Made by a program: the position numbers and the translations under genes. Shown in pieces: positions 1-12,412 of a stretch of DNA of 64,000 nt; the first letter of the stretch is position 1, and every line of letters starts with the position of its first letter. Under the pieces are notes generated by a model that did no database searches, was not told the origin of the DNA, and worked only from the letters and a program-made list of their open reading frames with translations. This stretch comes from Tachypleus tridentatus (lineage: Eukaryota; Arthropoda; Merostomata; Xiphosura; Limulidae): contig NC_134831.1 in the NCBI RefSeq assembly GCF_004210375.1, positions 3,658,001 to 3,722,000 on the forward strand, given 5' to 3'.

Positions 1-611
1 TTTTATTTGATTCTATGTAAGAAACAGAAACAAGGCTAACTCTACTTATTGACTCTTGGAAATTCATTATTTTACTCTTTTAATACTACTGGTAAAAAAA
101 GTTTGAAAGAAAACATTTGGACTCTTGATGTCTTTTTTCTCAATCACTATTACCTTCCCTTCCTCTGAAAGCCTTACCTACTGTCTTTGAAGCTAAAATT
201 AAACGATCGCATTCAAATACTATTCATTTACAGTACAGAGTGCAATTGTATGAACTAATAATCGTCTAGGAAGGCTTAACAGACAGAGCAATGTTGTTTA
301 AGCCTAACTCACCGAAAACAGGAAATGTTGGTGAATGCAAAATCTGGTGAAAATTCTTTGGTAATTTCATCCTATCGGGATAACTTAAGGACTAGTCCTG
401 GGTTATTTATTCTGTGACCATTAACTTTTAATAAACACGCACATAGAAGAAAGTAGAATTTTTAAAACAATTATGGTGTTGACGAGCGGTATCTCGTCTG
501 AAGTAAAATTATTTTTGACAAGAATGAAAGAAAACTGCCCATGACACCTACGCTTACAACTCAAAATACGTTTTCAAATTTGGTACGTTTATTATTTTAC
601 TGTCAGTCGCT
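1..611. other. No recognisable feature
   Basis: AT-rich unique-looking DNA; frames on both strands are closed by frequent stops. Confidence 0.5.
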
Positions 612-717
612 ACCAGTGGCACGGCGGTATGTTTGCTAGAAACCGGTTTCCGATACCCATGGTGAACAGAGCACAGATAGCCCATTGTATTGTTTTTCTT
701 AACTTTAAACAAACAAA
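612..717 (+). mobile_element. SINE family B copy
   Basis: Family B is a tRNA-like repeat of about 115 bp: an A-box-like GGCACGGCGGTATGTTTGC, a B-box-like GGTTTCCGATACCC, then the tail GAGCACAGATAGCCCATTGT ending in AAACAAAC. This copy shows all three parts. Confidence 0.7.
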
Positions 718-934
718 TCTAATGATTTTTTACAATATTGTAAATTAAATATATCAAGCGTTTATCGAGAAAGAATAAACTTTATCTACTTTGATAAATT
801 TGAAAAAAAAAACATTCGAGTAGCTGTATATTGAAATTGTTCAATTATTCATAATTTACAGCCAAACATTGTTCTCTGATATTTGACCTGGTCTACCAAA
901 TGTATGTATTAACAAAGAGGACACAAAAATAATG

Positions 935-1110
935 GGCTTGGTGTGGGTTGGTGATTCAGGTACCCGTATCGCAATTCACGGGTCGTGGGATCGACTTCCG
1001 TCATCGAAAAACTCGCCCTTTCAGCCTTGGAAACGTTATAATGTGAGGTTAACTACACTGTTCATCGTCGGTAGGGTGGAGCACTAGAGTTAGTGGCTCG
1101 TAGTTTAGCT
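935..1110 (+). mobile_element. SINE family A, heavily decayed
   Basis: Recognisable by GGCTTGGTGTGGGTTGGTG, GGGTCGTGGGATCGACTTCC and CTCGCCCTTTCAGCC with ATAATGTGA; the body is degraded after that. Confidence 0.6.
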
Positions 1111-1376
1111 TCGTTGTTATTGCCTATCTACGTGGAATACTTCGAAGATTATGCTCTCTAGACAGCAACTCTATGGATCAAAATATGTTGAAGCCATATA
1201 CACATTTTTCAGAATTTATCTACAACGTGAAGAAACAATTCGACATTAAAGATAGAAAAAGACAGAAAGTTTCAATTAATAGACCCGGTAGGCACCGAAA
1301 CTCGTAACTTGTATACTACAAAATACAAAAATACTAGTAGATGTCTCGACTAAACACTGACATATTCTAACATCAA

Positions 1377-1435
1377 GATTAGGGACGCCTACGTCAGATA
1401 GCTTTCAAGTAGTTTCGCGCCAAAGTCAACAAAAA
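1377..1435 (+). mobile_element. SINE family A tail fragment
   Basis: The stretch ATTAGGGACGCCTACGTCAG followed by ATAGCTTTCAAGTAG and TTTCGCG is the last 60 bases of family A. It may belong with the decayed copy 270 bases upstream. Confidence 0.5.
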
Positions 1436-2591
1436 GATCTTTGATATACGTTTCTATTAAAAGCGTTTTTTCTTGGTGTTATACTTTAGGATGGAACTAT
1501 TTTTTTTCGATAAGGCTAGGTTGTGATAACATCGTAAGATAGCAAATTACTTGCATATTAAAATCAGTATAGAACAGTGTTATATGTTTAAAAAACACCC
1601 TGTTTTGAGGACGTGAGTAACGCCTAGACAATATAAATCGAACTGAATTTCAGACAGAAAATAATTTAATTTTTGTGAATGATTTATCTTAAATATCTTT
1701 AAAAGGTCACTTATGGTGTATTTCCAGAAGACAGCTAAGACTTTAGTTCCAATAAGGAATATAATATTACTGAGAGGATAGATGATGGAGGGGGGGGAGT
1801 ATAAAACAGCAACAAAGGCGAAAATTAAGCGATCGTTATGAGATTTTTTTTTATAGTAACATCACCAGAGAACTCTTATGTTCGTACTAAAATTGCTTTC
1901 AAACGAAAAACGCAACAAAGCAATCTTACATCACAGCTCCGGCTCGTTTTATTATAGCTGTTTGTTTTTCTGTCTTTATGGGGTTCGACTTCATTCAATT
2001 CTTTCTTGAGGGAATACTTCAGCGAGCTAAATGTTTGTCGTATTTCAAGAAATTCTTCATTATGAGGACCTTCTTTATATCTGACACTTACTCAGATCGT
2101 ATTCTGTGAGGTCGGACTTACAGTTCCTTTATACACTGTGTATACATTTATTTGTTCTTCTACTATGCTGTACCTTTCTGTGCATGACGGACAGAAACAT
2201 TAATAAGAAAATGTTAATAACGATGATGACCCGGATGTTGCTGATAACTCCGGGTAATAAATAGTGATATCTAAAACATACAGCTCAACCAACTGTGTTT
2301 ATAAGTGCATGTTTCTCTTAGTAACTAAAAACATTTGAACTACTAAAGACATTAGTTTGTACTTATCACTCTAAATTTATTTTTACAACGTGTCATTTGA
2401 CTGGGTTATGTTTATATAAATAAATGATAATAGCCTAAGTTATTTACAAGTAGTTAAGTATTAATGGTTTAATCTATCTACATGTACTTAAGATATAATT
2501 CTGTAAGCTGTTTACAAGCATTTGGACAGAAACGCCATTTCTTTATATATTTTTGGTGATATTAGAACACATTTATTGTTTTTTATTTGTA
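1436..2591. other. No recognisable feature
   Basis: AT-rich DNA with a short G9 run near 1790 and no gene, tRNA-like or repeat signal. Confidence 0.5.
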
Positions 2592-2768
2592 CGTGGGGGC
2601 GTATAATGTGACGCTCAATCCCACTATTCGTTGGTAAAAGAGTAGCCCAAGAGTTGGCGGTGGGTGGTGATGACTAACTGTCTTCCCTCCAGTCTTGCAC
2701 TGCAAAATTAGGGACGGCTAGCACAGATAGCCCTCGAGTAGCTTTGTGCGAAATTCCAAAACTAAACC
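2592..2768 (+). mobile_element. SINE family A, 5' truncated
   Basis: Starts at GTGGGGGCGTATAATGTGAC, lacking the tRNA-like head; body and GTGCGAAATTCC tail are intact. Confidence 0.88.
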
Positions 2769-3094
2769 TTTTTAATTGTTTAAAATTTAAATTTCCGAAA
2801 TGTATTCAACGAAACCACGTCGTACACCTAGAAATTACTGAACGATTCAACACGTTTAGCAAAGAACAGACTTCTGATGGAAATTTATACTTAAGTAAAA
2901 TTGTAATTTTCCTTTAAACTAGCTATTCAACATTGAAATCAGATATGAAGGTAGAATTTTTTTTAATAGCTTATCTGCTAAAGTTTTGTTGTACGTCACA
3001 GCCCACAGCCATTAGTGGTGGGTCGAGCGTGGCTTAATTTTTATCATTCCAGACTGTGAATCTCAAGCTCAATGGTTAGCGTTTGATTATTACA

Positions 3095-3290
3095 GAATTG
3101 TTCCACGCCCACTAGGGCAGTGGGAGAGCCGGTCAAATTACAGCATTCAATTAGAATAGTCCAAGACTTGGCGGTGGGTGATGTTGACTATCTGCCTTCC
3201 CTCTATCTTATTATTTCGAAGCTAGTTACAGCTAACGCAAATAGTCCTTGTGTAACTTTGTTCGAGTATCCGAAACGACCTACCAAACGT
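3095..3290 (+). mobile_element. SINE family A or C, old copy
   Basis: Only the central GGCGGTGGGTGATGTTGACT block and the tail (CAAATAGTCCTTGTGTAACT) are clear. The 5' part has no readable tRNA-like head. Confidence 0.6.
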
Positions 3291-5020
3291 CAGTTTTAAT
3301 TAGTTCAAAGATCAATGAAGGAGCACGATGTATTATACAAAACCGTGTTCAGTAATATCAAGTGACTCCACGTCCTTCTACTTTTTATCAACATCGTGTC
3401 GTTTAATAAAACTGTATAGTACTTCACAGACGGGCGCAGATAGCCTAGTAGCTTAGAGCCAAAAAACCAACCAACCAACTCTACAGATAAACTCTATGTA
3501 CATGGAATAATGTGACGATTAATCATGTTAAAAGATTGGTCTAAAACAATATAAAACAACAGCAGAAAAAATGTACTGTGATATTGATTTTTGAGTTAAA
3601 TAAGAGAGAAATTAATTTCAATCAAAACAAAACTTTACATCACTATCAGTATGATGTAAATTTAAAAAAATTGATTTTTTTATAAGAAATATATTAATTT
3701 CCCTGGAACGATCAGAAATTGAACAGTTTAACTAACAATACTTGATGATTTACTAAACTTAAGAATGAAGAGAAAACCAACAGTCCTAAAGAAAGAAGGA
3801 AAATGGAGAATAGTTTGATCATATTAGAGTACAAATTTTCAGATTTAGTGCTTAACTTACTTAATAGTACTTTACAGAGTGACCAGTTATTCTTTTATGA
3901 CTGGCCTGCATTATTAGTCATGATGACCTGATCCTGCTTGTGTCTAGAGTTTATAGGTTGACCAGTTATTCTTTTCAGGACAACATAGTTTGCTAAACGA
4001 ACATCTTTAAACCTGCTTAATGTAAAGACGTATACACTTGCTTACTGAACTGGTAAGGATATATGGTATCGAACCTGTATTAGAGCAGATAATCTTAGTA
4101 AATAATATTTATATGCCTATCTGGAAAGAAGTCAAAGTGAATGTAAGCAAGATACATTTAGATTATATCTTGATTGTCATTACTGTAATACCGTATCAAA
4201 CGGAAAAACACAAAAGGCGCTTTGATGATGTACTATTCTCTCTTGCCATCGCGTTCAATAGCGATTGCGTTCTTAGATTTTACAAGTAGGCTGACAACGT
4301 ACTCGATTCTATACGTACCACTAGCAGTTCTGTCAGAGATGGTGAGTGAATGGCGTAGGCCTAGTGTGTGGAAATAATTTCTCACCTCATAACACATGGT
4401 GCTGCAGATTAATACAGAAGTGAGTGCAAGTAGCTGATGCCTCAGTATCATCAGTTTTCCGTCTGATGCCTCAGTATCTACCTTTTTTTCTTCAATTATC
4501 AACTTCAGCTGAACACTACTTTTACACTCCTTACCTCACCAAATAAGTTGTATGTGTTTTTGGTACTGACTACAACAACAAAAGTCATCAGTGTGCTACA
4601 GCTAAACATTTGAAAATACGGTTAAGTTGGTAGAAGCGTAATTTGAAACATGGAACTTCTAGTTGCAAAAGACAAAGCAAACTTATGACAACTTCTGAAT
4701 ACACACACTTCCAAAGACTGAAACCTCTTATATGGAGAATGTTATAGTCTTGGTTTGAATCTGTTGTGTTACTGTGCAAGTGATCTGTGAAGCTGTAATG
4801 ATCAGCTACATAAATCTGACCACTTCCATTACGTGGTTAATATGTATATACTAAAAAAGTTATCTGGGAAGTATCACCATGATATTTGTTTGTGCCGATA
4901 AGATAAGATATTGACAACACATCGTAGGATTTGTATTTAGACCTTTTTTACATCTCTCAGATTTCCTTTTTATCTGCCAAATTCTGGATTTTTCTGACGT
5001 ACTTTAACAATTTCTTTTTG
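3291..5020. other. No gene; small local duplications only
   Basis: A SINE-tail-like scrap sits at 3425-3480 (GCGCAGATAGCC then CCAACCAACCAAC). GACCAGTTATTCTTTT occurs twice (3890, 3960) and CTGATGCCTCAGTAT twice (4434, 4464). Short open frames near 4040-4780 show no domain. Confidence 0.5.
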
Positions 5021-5302
5021 GCTTGGCCAAGCATGGCCAGGTTTTAGGGCGCTCCACTAGTAATATAAGGACAGTGAGTTCGAATTCCCTCTCACACAAA
5101 TCATGTTCGCCCTATCAGCCGTGAGGACGTTGTAATTTACGGTAAATCCCACTATTCGTTGGTAAAAGAGTTTCCCAAGAATTGGCAGTGGGTGGTGATG
5201 ACTAGCCGCCTTCCATCTAGTTTTACATTGCTAAATTAGGGACGGATAGTGCAGATAGATCTCGTGTACCTTTGCGCAAAATTAAAAAACAACAACAACA
5301 AA
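5021..5302 (+). mobile_element. SINE family A, old full-length copy
   Basis: Head GGCCAAGCATGGCCAGG, partly scrambled anticodon arm, B box GAGTTCGAATTCC; body well preserved; tail ends AACAACAACAA. Confidence 0.85.
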
Positions 5303-5569
5303 CTCTTCGGTTAGCTGAAAAAAATAGTTTATCATTTTAAACATTCCTTGATTTTCCCTTTGCTGTAGTAATATGTAGAAACCTGCATTTATAAAGAATG
5401 AAGATAATTTGTTCACGAGTTAACGCCATCTGTCCCTTGTTGCTATTGGCCGATGGTTATTACTGATATTGTTTCTACATTAATCTTTAGTCTAGAAACT
5501 TCTGATTTTGTTTCGATTTTATTCTTCAAGTGCATTCTGTCAGTCTACAGCTGATTAATTGTTGAAATC

Positions 5570-6060
5570 AGTTGATTGGTTGGTTGTTTGGCGTTTTATG
5601 GCACAAAGGAACTAGGCCATCTACGTCAAACAATCGGTAAAAAAAAATAAAATAAAAGTAAAATTATTAAAATTCGTAAAAAGGAATAATATTAAAAAAG
5701 AAACAAAGTCCAATTTTTGAATTAAAAACTTAAATAGAGTTTAAAAGGCCAATGGCCCTTATAAAGTTAAAAACATTTGTAAGGTGGACAATGTCACTGG
5801 CGATGGTGACACTGTCCAGCGTCAGGGGTAAACGTGTGGACAAAACATGTCTAAAAAGGTGCTGTCATTGAGAGTTGTAACGACAGCTAAACTGTGGCTT
5901 ATTGTGACCTGAGTATCACACAGACCACACATTTGTGCATCAGTTCAAGATAAAAGAAAACGATGAGTGAATAAACTGTGACCAATGCGACTGTTTCGCA
6001 ACGTTAAAATACAAGATTCGATTCCCAAATGAACATAGCAGATAAAAGCCGAATGTGATT
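5570..6060. repeat. Unclassified dispersed repeat candidate
   Basis: Starts GGTTGGTTGTTTGGCGTTTT with ATGGCACAAAGGAACTAGGC and CATCTACGTCAAACAATCGG, then AT-rich DNA. A block with GGCCAATGGCCCTTATAAAG and an imperfect inverted repeat ACTGGCGATGGTGACACTG follows. Moderately GC-rich islands in AT-rich DNA, with no ORF. The opening recalls a repeat I associate with chelicerate genomes, but only from memory; no second copy lies in this window. Confidence 0.35.
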
Positions 6061-6832
6061 TTTTCTCTAAAGCAAAGAGTTTGATTTTTATGAACTTTAA
6101 TATGTCTCTGAACACATCGTAATGTAGTTCATATATTTAAATAAATTAGGAAGTACCAATAATCTAGAAGCTCAATAGTCTGATATTACCTCCTATAACA
6201 CAAACATTTCCAAAGCCCACAGCTTGTAAAGACGACTAGTCCATGGATTCAGCTTGTTTCCTCTACAAGTTCCATTTTTGGAGATGCTTTAATAAATGGA
6301 ATATTATTAGATTTCCAGCTGTTACTTATGATATCCTTTCTGTTATCATCCTTCATGTCTACTTCTTCTAATAAGTGAAGCTACAACCGATCTCATGTTA
6401 CAGCTGTCCGAATGGTTTTAGCTGGAATCGTCATGATATCGGAAGAAAAGAAAATTTTTGCTTACCTCAATTGTTGGAAGACATTAACATTCGAGCTTAC
6501 AAATGGTTAGACGTGTTTTCGTTTTGTTTTTACATTTTCCCAGACCATTATTTAGTTAGTTCTTGGAAACTTTGGAACATGAGATAACAATCTCGATTGT
6601 AACACTTATTGGCGGGTTTTAATAGCAAATTATTATTCTATTTCAAGCTATCAAGATATCTTTCTTAGGAAATTAAAAAAATAAAGCAAAACAAATAACA
6701 AAGCCAGTGATTATCTAACAAGCGTTAAATTGTAAAGTGTTTACTTTAACCGAAGTATGATATAATTCAATATCAGACATATCTCGGTATTATACTAACA
6801 TTTTAACGTTCTAATAATTAGTGTAAAATAGT
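6061..6832. other. No recognisable feature
   Basis: A 70-codon frame at 6375-6587 has no recognisable motif and no splice context. Confidence 0.5.
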
Positions 6833-6925
6833 GGGCCAGCGGTAAGTCTGCGGACATACGTCGTAAAACATCCAGGTTCAACTGCTTGTGATGGAGAGAT
6901 ATCCCAATGTGAAACTTTGCATACA
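6833..6925 (+). mobile_element. SINE family B, diverged
   Basis: GGGCCAGCGGTAAGTCTGCGG is a good A box; the B box is reduced to CCAGGTTCAACTGC and the tail to ATATCCCAATGTG. Confidence 0.55.
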
Positions 6926-7316
6926 ATAATCAAGGTGTTATTTAATTCAAATTAAGTCTAGAATTATTTTATTTATAAACTTACGTATCTACCAGAGTTT
7001 TGTTCCAATAAAAAATAAAACAAAGAACTTCATATTTATGTCTCTAAACATGCTATTCGTTAAAAACAATAAGATAGCTGGTTATGTCTACAGTGCACAC
7101 ATCTCACTAATGTATGCTAACTCGTTTCCTTGAAACAAACTGCGAAAACTCCAGCGACAAAAGTCGTGATTTAAACCTATCTAAACTAATGAAAGAAAAA
7201 AATAGGTTTGATAAGCATTTTTACGTACGTGAAGAGAAATCAGTAAGTTGGGTACATGCAATTCACGAAATTATGAACCTGTTTCGGGGAGTCCCTAATA
7301 ACATCATCAATATATA

Positions 7317-7350
7317 TATAAAATCCAGGTGTTGAATGGTCAGTCAGTTG
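7317..7350 (+). promoter_or_regulatory. Core-promoter-like TATA plus initiator
   Basis: TATAAAA at 7317-7323 is followed by overlapping TCAGTC and TCAGTT at 7340-7349, the arthropod initiator consensus, putting the start A 29 bases after the TATA. The first downstream ATG pair (about 7411) opens only 12 codons, and no gene can be followed. The only donor-like site is AAAGGTAAAT near 7471. May be chance. Confidence 0.3.
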
Positions 7351-8273
7351 GCAACGATCGATTTCTTTAAACTTCCCGAGTTATTTAAGTCGAATTCCAC
7401 TTTTTCTCTTATGATGTTTCCTCTTTTGACTGCTCCTTCCCGTTTCAATTGAATTTAATTTCTAACGTAAAGGTAAATAGCTCCGGAATTTCGTCACTTT
7501 TTGCTGCTACATAAAAGCATGTCGAGGAAGGAGCTTGCAGGACCACATAAGGCATGGCATCGTGTGTGTATGTGTGAGACACTACATCATACGTATCATT
7601 ATGACGTCAAGCTAGTTAGGATCACAATATGAAAGCCGGGAAAACTCCCGTGAAAAATAAATAAGAAATAGCAAAAATATATTCTTTGAATTATTACAAA
7701 ATAGGCTGAATGTACCAATTATCTGTATGGAAAAGAACGGGTGTGTATAAGATCATAAAGTTATCGTATGTTTTAATCTTTTATTCAAAGGCAGCAATAT
7801 GTAACATGTTTACACTCGTTAGGTGAAGGAGATATTGATCAAGATATGTTTTGGTTTCACTTTATTTTTCTTATGCCTTTTTCGAAGTGGGAGAATGTGG
7901 GTGCATATGGGAATATTTAAATTTAATAAGTTTTAGTTTTTGACTAGTCTAAAAATATCCGCTTACAAAAAGTAATACGGTTACCATTTCTAATAGGATT
8001 TAACTAACTGTATTGAAGCTATCAATAGTTTTTCTTTTCACTGGTCATTCTTAGTACACGTTTAGTACACAGTAATTTTAAAATCACAGTTATTTTTTTA
8101 AATCTCATGTTACATTTGTTTATTTGTTCGTACGCTGTGTCTAACCCTGATTAAGGTTTCTTATCTTCGACTGGTAATGTTTAAACTTATTTGGTTCTTA
8201 AATATGAATGATTATAAATTTTAAAACTGAAAGCTATTCTTCCAGCTCTTACTTTATTTTCTTTTTATAGCCA

Positions 8274-8395
8274 GCCCCCTAGTGGCTCATCAGCAAGTCT
8301 ACACGCTTACGACTCTTAAAACTCACTTTTCAATATCCCTGGTGGAGAAGGCACAGACTGTTCATTACGTAGCTGTGCCCTTAAAGACAATCAAC
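8274..8395 (+). mobile_element. SINE family B, diverged
   Basis: CCCCCTAGTGGCTCATCAGC at the start and GGCACAGACTGTTCATTACG with TAGCTGTGCCCTTAAA at the end; the middle is poorly conserved. Confidence 0.6.
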
Positions 8396-8723
8396 TAATG
8401 TTTCTATAGAGAACGTTTAATCCTGATCGTAAACAAAGGTGTTTAATTTAATAATCTTTCAAATGTTTCCTTCCTATAGTTTTCATGAAACAATAAGAAA
8501 TTTAATGAAAGTCTTATTCAGTTGACTAAATTTATATAATTTGTGACAAAACAAACTCAGCTCTAAAAACAACAGATATATATATTTAGTTTAAGATGTC
8601 CTAGAAGTCGTATTTTTATTGAAATATATCAGTTTCAGGTTATTTGAATGAAGCTTAGATACTAACTTTCTATTTAAATTACGAACCGTTAACATACTTA
8701 TATCAACATGCAATTCTCTATAT

Positions 8724-8866
8724 CAGAACGGCTGGTATGGATATTAACACTGCTATGGATAAACAGAACACAACGTTTTGACCTTTCTAGGTCATCTTCA
8801 GGTTAACAAAGACGTTGTTCTCTGCTTATCAATAAAAGTGTTAATACCCATACCAGCTGTTCTAAG
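8724..8866. repeat. Long imperfect palindrome with a decayed hammerhead-like core
   Basis: The arms 8724-8779 and 8811-8866 are about 55 bases each and match imperfectly (left GCTGGTATGGATATTAACAC, right complement GCTGGTATGGGTATTAACAC). The 30-base centre read on the minus strand is CUGAAGA, stem GACC/GGUC, then AAAAC. This is the Penelope-type hammerhead layout with the essential G of GAAA changed to A and a poor stem I. It is probably an isolated Penelope-like terminal fragment arranged as an inverted repeat. Cleavage is unlikely. Confidence 0.6.
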
Positions 8867-9295
8867 ATACATTTTTATTTCAAGTGGGTTATTCGTCACC
8901 AAGAACATAAAGTTTTATTTACAGTTAGCAATTAAATGTAAAAATACATTAAGTCAGATAAAACATTTTAGAACGAACTAATTAATAGTTAGTAAATAAA
9001 GAGTGTATTTAGTATTTCACAGTGACAAGGTATTCTGAATCAGTCGAGACTTGCTGATATTTATTTCTGTGTTACTCATGTCTCGCTACTGTGTGCTAGT
9101 TTGTTCCCATGAAACTTTGTCACTAAACCTCACCTGCTGATTTTTATTTCTGTCTTACTCATGTCTCGTTACTGTGTACTGTTTTTTTATTTACATGAAA
9201 CAGATAGACAAAAATCATTCTTTTAAAGAGTAAATAAAATATACTTTTTTAAACAAGTTTAGTTTAATAAAATTAATAGTATCCTAACTTATGAC

Positions 9296-9480
9296 TTTAA
9301 CATTATTACATCACTAATATATAATAATCTCCTTATTTATTAGTTTAACATTATTACATCACTGAAGCTAACAGTTTCCTTATATTTTGAGGTTAACATT
9401 ATTCACAGCACATAGGTTAACAATTTCCTTGTTTATGAGGGTAGCATTATTACATCATTAAAGTTAACAATATTATAATT
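9296..9480. repeat. Minisatellite, about 49-bp unit, 4 copies
   Basis: Each unit has TTAACATTATTACATCACT followed by a TTTCCTTATTTAT-like block. Copies differ at many positions, so the array is old. Confidence 0.75.
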
Positions 9481-11206
9481 TACTCGGTTTTCGTTATCCC
9501 TACCAGTTTCTAGAACAAAAAACTCGATTAAACAACTTCGTCGTTGTAGGAAACTATTTGAAGCTCTGAAGTTTTCTGTGTTATGTGGTCTAGCAGCTCC
9601 CTTGTTGTAACATGTTCAATGAAACCAGTGTTGTTGAGGGTTTCCAAAAACAGAAACTATTTGAAACACGTCATTGAAATAAATATCAACTTGCCTTTAT
9701 ATTGCCAAATTATACAGCATCTTAAGGCCTCTAAAGTTAATAAATTATACAGCATCTCAAGCTCTCTAACGTTAAAAGTTAATGAATAAATAAAACCTTC
9801 TGAACATTATTTTGTCTTTTACTTCAATTGTTTGGGATTTTTCAAATCCACTTTTATAGCTCCAACAAATACAATAACCATGTGATTGTTAAAGAGTGGA
9901 CTTTCTGATGCAACACCTACCGACTTACTGATATAACTCCTACCGATTTACTGATGTAACTTCCTCTAACTTACTGGTGTGTTCCTGGACATATAGAGTT
10001 AAGACACAGGAAATAACGCTATGAAAACGTTAAAAACATTAGCTCGATGATGAACGTTTGTCAAAGATCTGACCACTCAGCAAATTTCCAAATTGAATTC
10101 AGAGCTGATGACTGAACCTTCTGATAAAGGAAATCCATAGGGACAGTCGCGGTCTTTCACTGTGCACGTGGATCTACGAAGCTGATAACAGCATGGGGCT
10201 AGTATCGATGGTGGTTAATTGAATTAGAAATGTAGTGGTATAAGCTGCTTCTAAATCAACTTGGTATTCAATGCTGACAGGTCCCTCCTTCCATTACCAG
10301 CATCATTAATATGTATGAAAACTGTTTATGGACAACACGCCTTTGATGTAAACAGAAGAGGACAGTATGGAGTAATCCCTATGAATAATTCATTTCTCCA
10401 GAGGCCTTTCATCTCATACCATTTATAGTTAAAGAAAATTTCTCAACTGTGATTAGACGATTACCTTAGTCGTTGAGCTTAGCTACCTGGATTTTAGTCA
10501 CTTATAAAACAGGGACTTATGTGTTCTTCGGAATATTATTTTTATTGTCAAGGCAAGACTATGGCAGCATTTCATCGAATTATAGCCTCGTTTAAAATAT
10601 TAAGATATGAATAGTTATGTTAGTATTCACAGGGGAGAAAAGTGGCTTGAAGTGTTTTGTACTAATAGAAATTCTAAGACGTTTGATTATTGTAATAACG
10701 CAGGCCTGCGATAATTTTATTTTCTTGAAATGTTTACACGTGTTATAGTGATTCCTATACGATGAATCCGAAAATGATATCAGTTTTTCTTCATCATGTA
10801 CAAATTTTTCACAAAACGTCATATATATTTTAACATAAGTGGGTCATTTTTATTGAAATCGGGTCACATTTTGATATGCTTAAAATGTTGACAACCACTG
10901 ACTATAGATTTCTCTCGACCAATCGCAACGTGATAGTCTTATCGATCGTTGTGGAACTCAAACGTAACAATAAAAAATGTTCATTTTGATAAAAGAAATA
11001 ATAATTTGATCTAAGTAAGAATTTTTTGCTACCGATTTGTAAAAAATATCCTTATATGATAGAAAAATGAATATTATTTTAGAAATCAGCGTAGCTGAAT
11101 TATTAAATTCTATTATTAAAACCAAACCAACGTTTATGAAGTCTGAATTTGCAGGCCTGTGTAATCTCCCATTGATTGTCTGTGGACATTGTTTATTCGT
11201 CACTGA
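9481..11206. other. No gene seen
   Basis: Contains three loose copies of a CTTACTGATRTAAC motif (9925-9980) and short frames without motifs; otherwise featureless. Confidence 0.5.
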
Positions 11207-11478
11207 GGCCAGGAATGGTCATGTGATTTTCGATACGTAATTTGAGGGTCGCATATTCGAATCCCCGTCATGCCAAACATATTGGCTCTTTCAGCCGTCG
11301 GGGCGTTATAATGTGACGGTCAATTCCACTATTCGTTGGTAAAAGAGTAGCCCAAGAGTTATAGATGAATGATGAAGACTAGCTGTCCTCCCTCTAGTCT
11401 TGCACTGCTAAATTAGGGATGGCTAGCGTAGATAACCATAGTGTAGCTTTGCGCGAAAAAATTCAAAACAAATAAATT
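11207..11478 (+). mobile_element. SINE family A, diverged full-length copy
   Basis: The head is degraded (the anticodon region reads TACGTAATTTGAGG) but the B box TTCGAATCCCC survives; body and AAACAAATAAAT tail are recognisable. Confidence 0.88.
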
Positions 11479-12000
11479 ATTTGTCACTGCATCGTTGTGT
11501 GAGAAGATAGTACGAGACCCAAACATAATTATAAAAACGCAACAACAACAAAAAACAATAATAAAACCTCAAACTTCTGGCTTAATATGATTAAGATGTG
11601 TGAAAATTAAGTTATAGAAGAAGGCCTAGCGTGATTTTTAATTGAGTTCTCAATGTACCTTCACCCCACGTATGTTCGATTGTGCCATTAATTATTCTGA
11701 CCCCTTACACCATTCACAAAACAAACAGTAAATAAGTGAAACAGAAAGACAATGACGTTGAATAACTTGAGCTTCTAAAGACAATCAAGGCCGTTATTTG
11801 TACTTTAAAAAACTCAAGAATCTACTATTTTTAACTGGCGTGTCCAAAACACTGAAACAAGCAATTAAACTGAAATTTTTGAAATAAAAAATTAACCATG
11901 TGATGGGCAGTTTTCCGGCGACATTACTCTATCGTTTAAAAGTTGTTTGTTTTGTTTTCTTTTGTTTGTACTTAACTATAAAATGGGTCATTTGTGCTGT

Positions 12001-12125
12001 ATCATCCGGGTATCCAAGCTAGGTTTCTAGCGTTATAAAGTTTGTTGAGTTACCACACTGCCACTGGAAGATGGTTATTGTTTTTATGTTTTAAGACAAA
12101 CCCACGATGTGCTATTTGCTATTTC
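12001..12125 (-). mobile_element. SINE family B, diverged
   Basis: On the minus strand, CCAGTGGCAGTGTGGTAACTC forms the head and GAAACCTAGCTTGGATACCC the B-box region. The tail side is disrupted. Confidence 0.5.
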
Positions 12126-12138
12126 CACTGCGGGAAAT

Positions 12139-12412
12139 TGGTTTGGTTTATTTTGAATTTCGCGCAAAGCCACACGAGGGCTATCTGTGCTAGCCGTCCC
12201 TAATTTAGCAGTGTAGGACTAGGTGGAAGGCAGCTAGACATCACCACTCATCGCCAACTCTTGGGATACTATTTTAACAACAAATAGTGGAATTGGCCGT
12301 AACATTATTATGCCCCCACGGCTGAAAGGGCGATCATGTTTGGTGTAACGGGAATTCAAACCCGCGACCTTCATATTACGAGTCGAGTGCCTTAACCACC
12401 TGCCCATGTCGG
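12139..12412 (-). mobile_element. SINE family A, full length
   Basis: All three parts are present with scattered substitutions; the head ends CCCGACATGGGCAGGTGG on its own strand. It lies directly beside a reversed family B copy. Confidence 0.9.
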
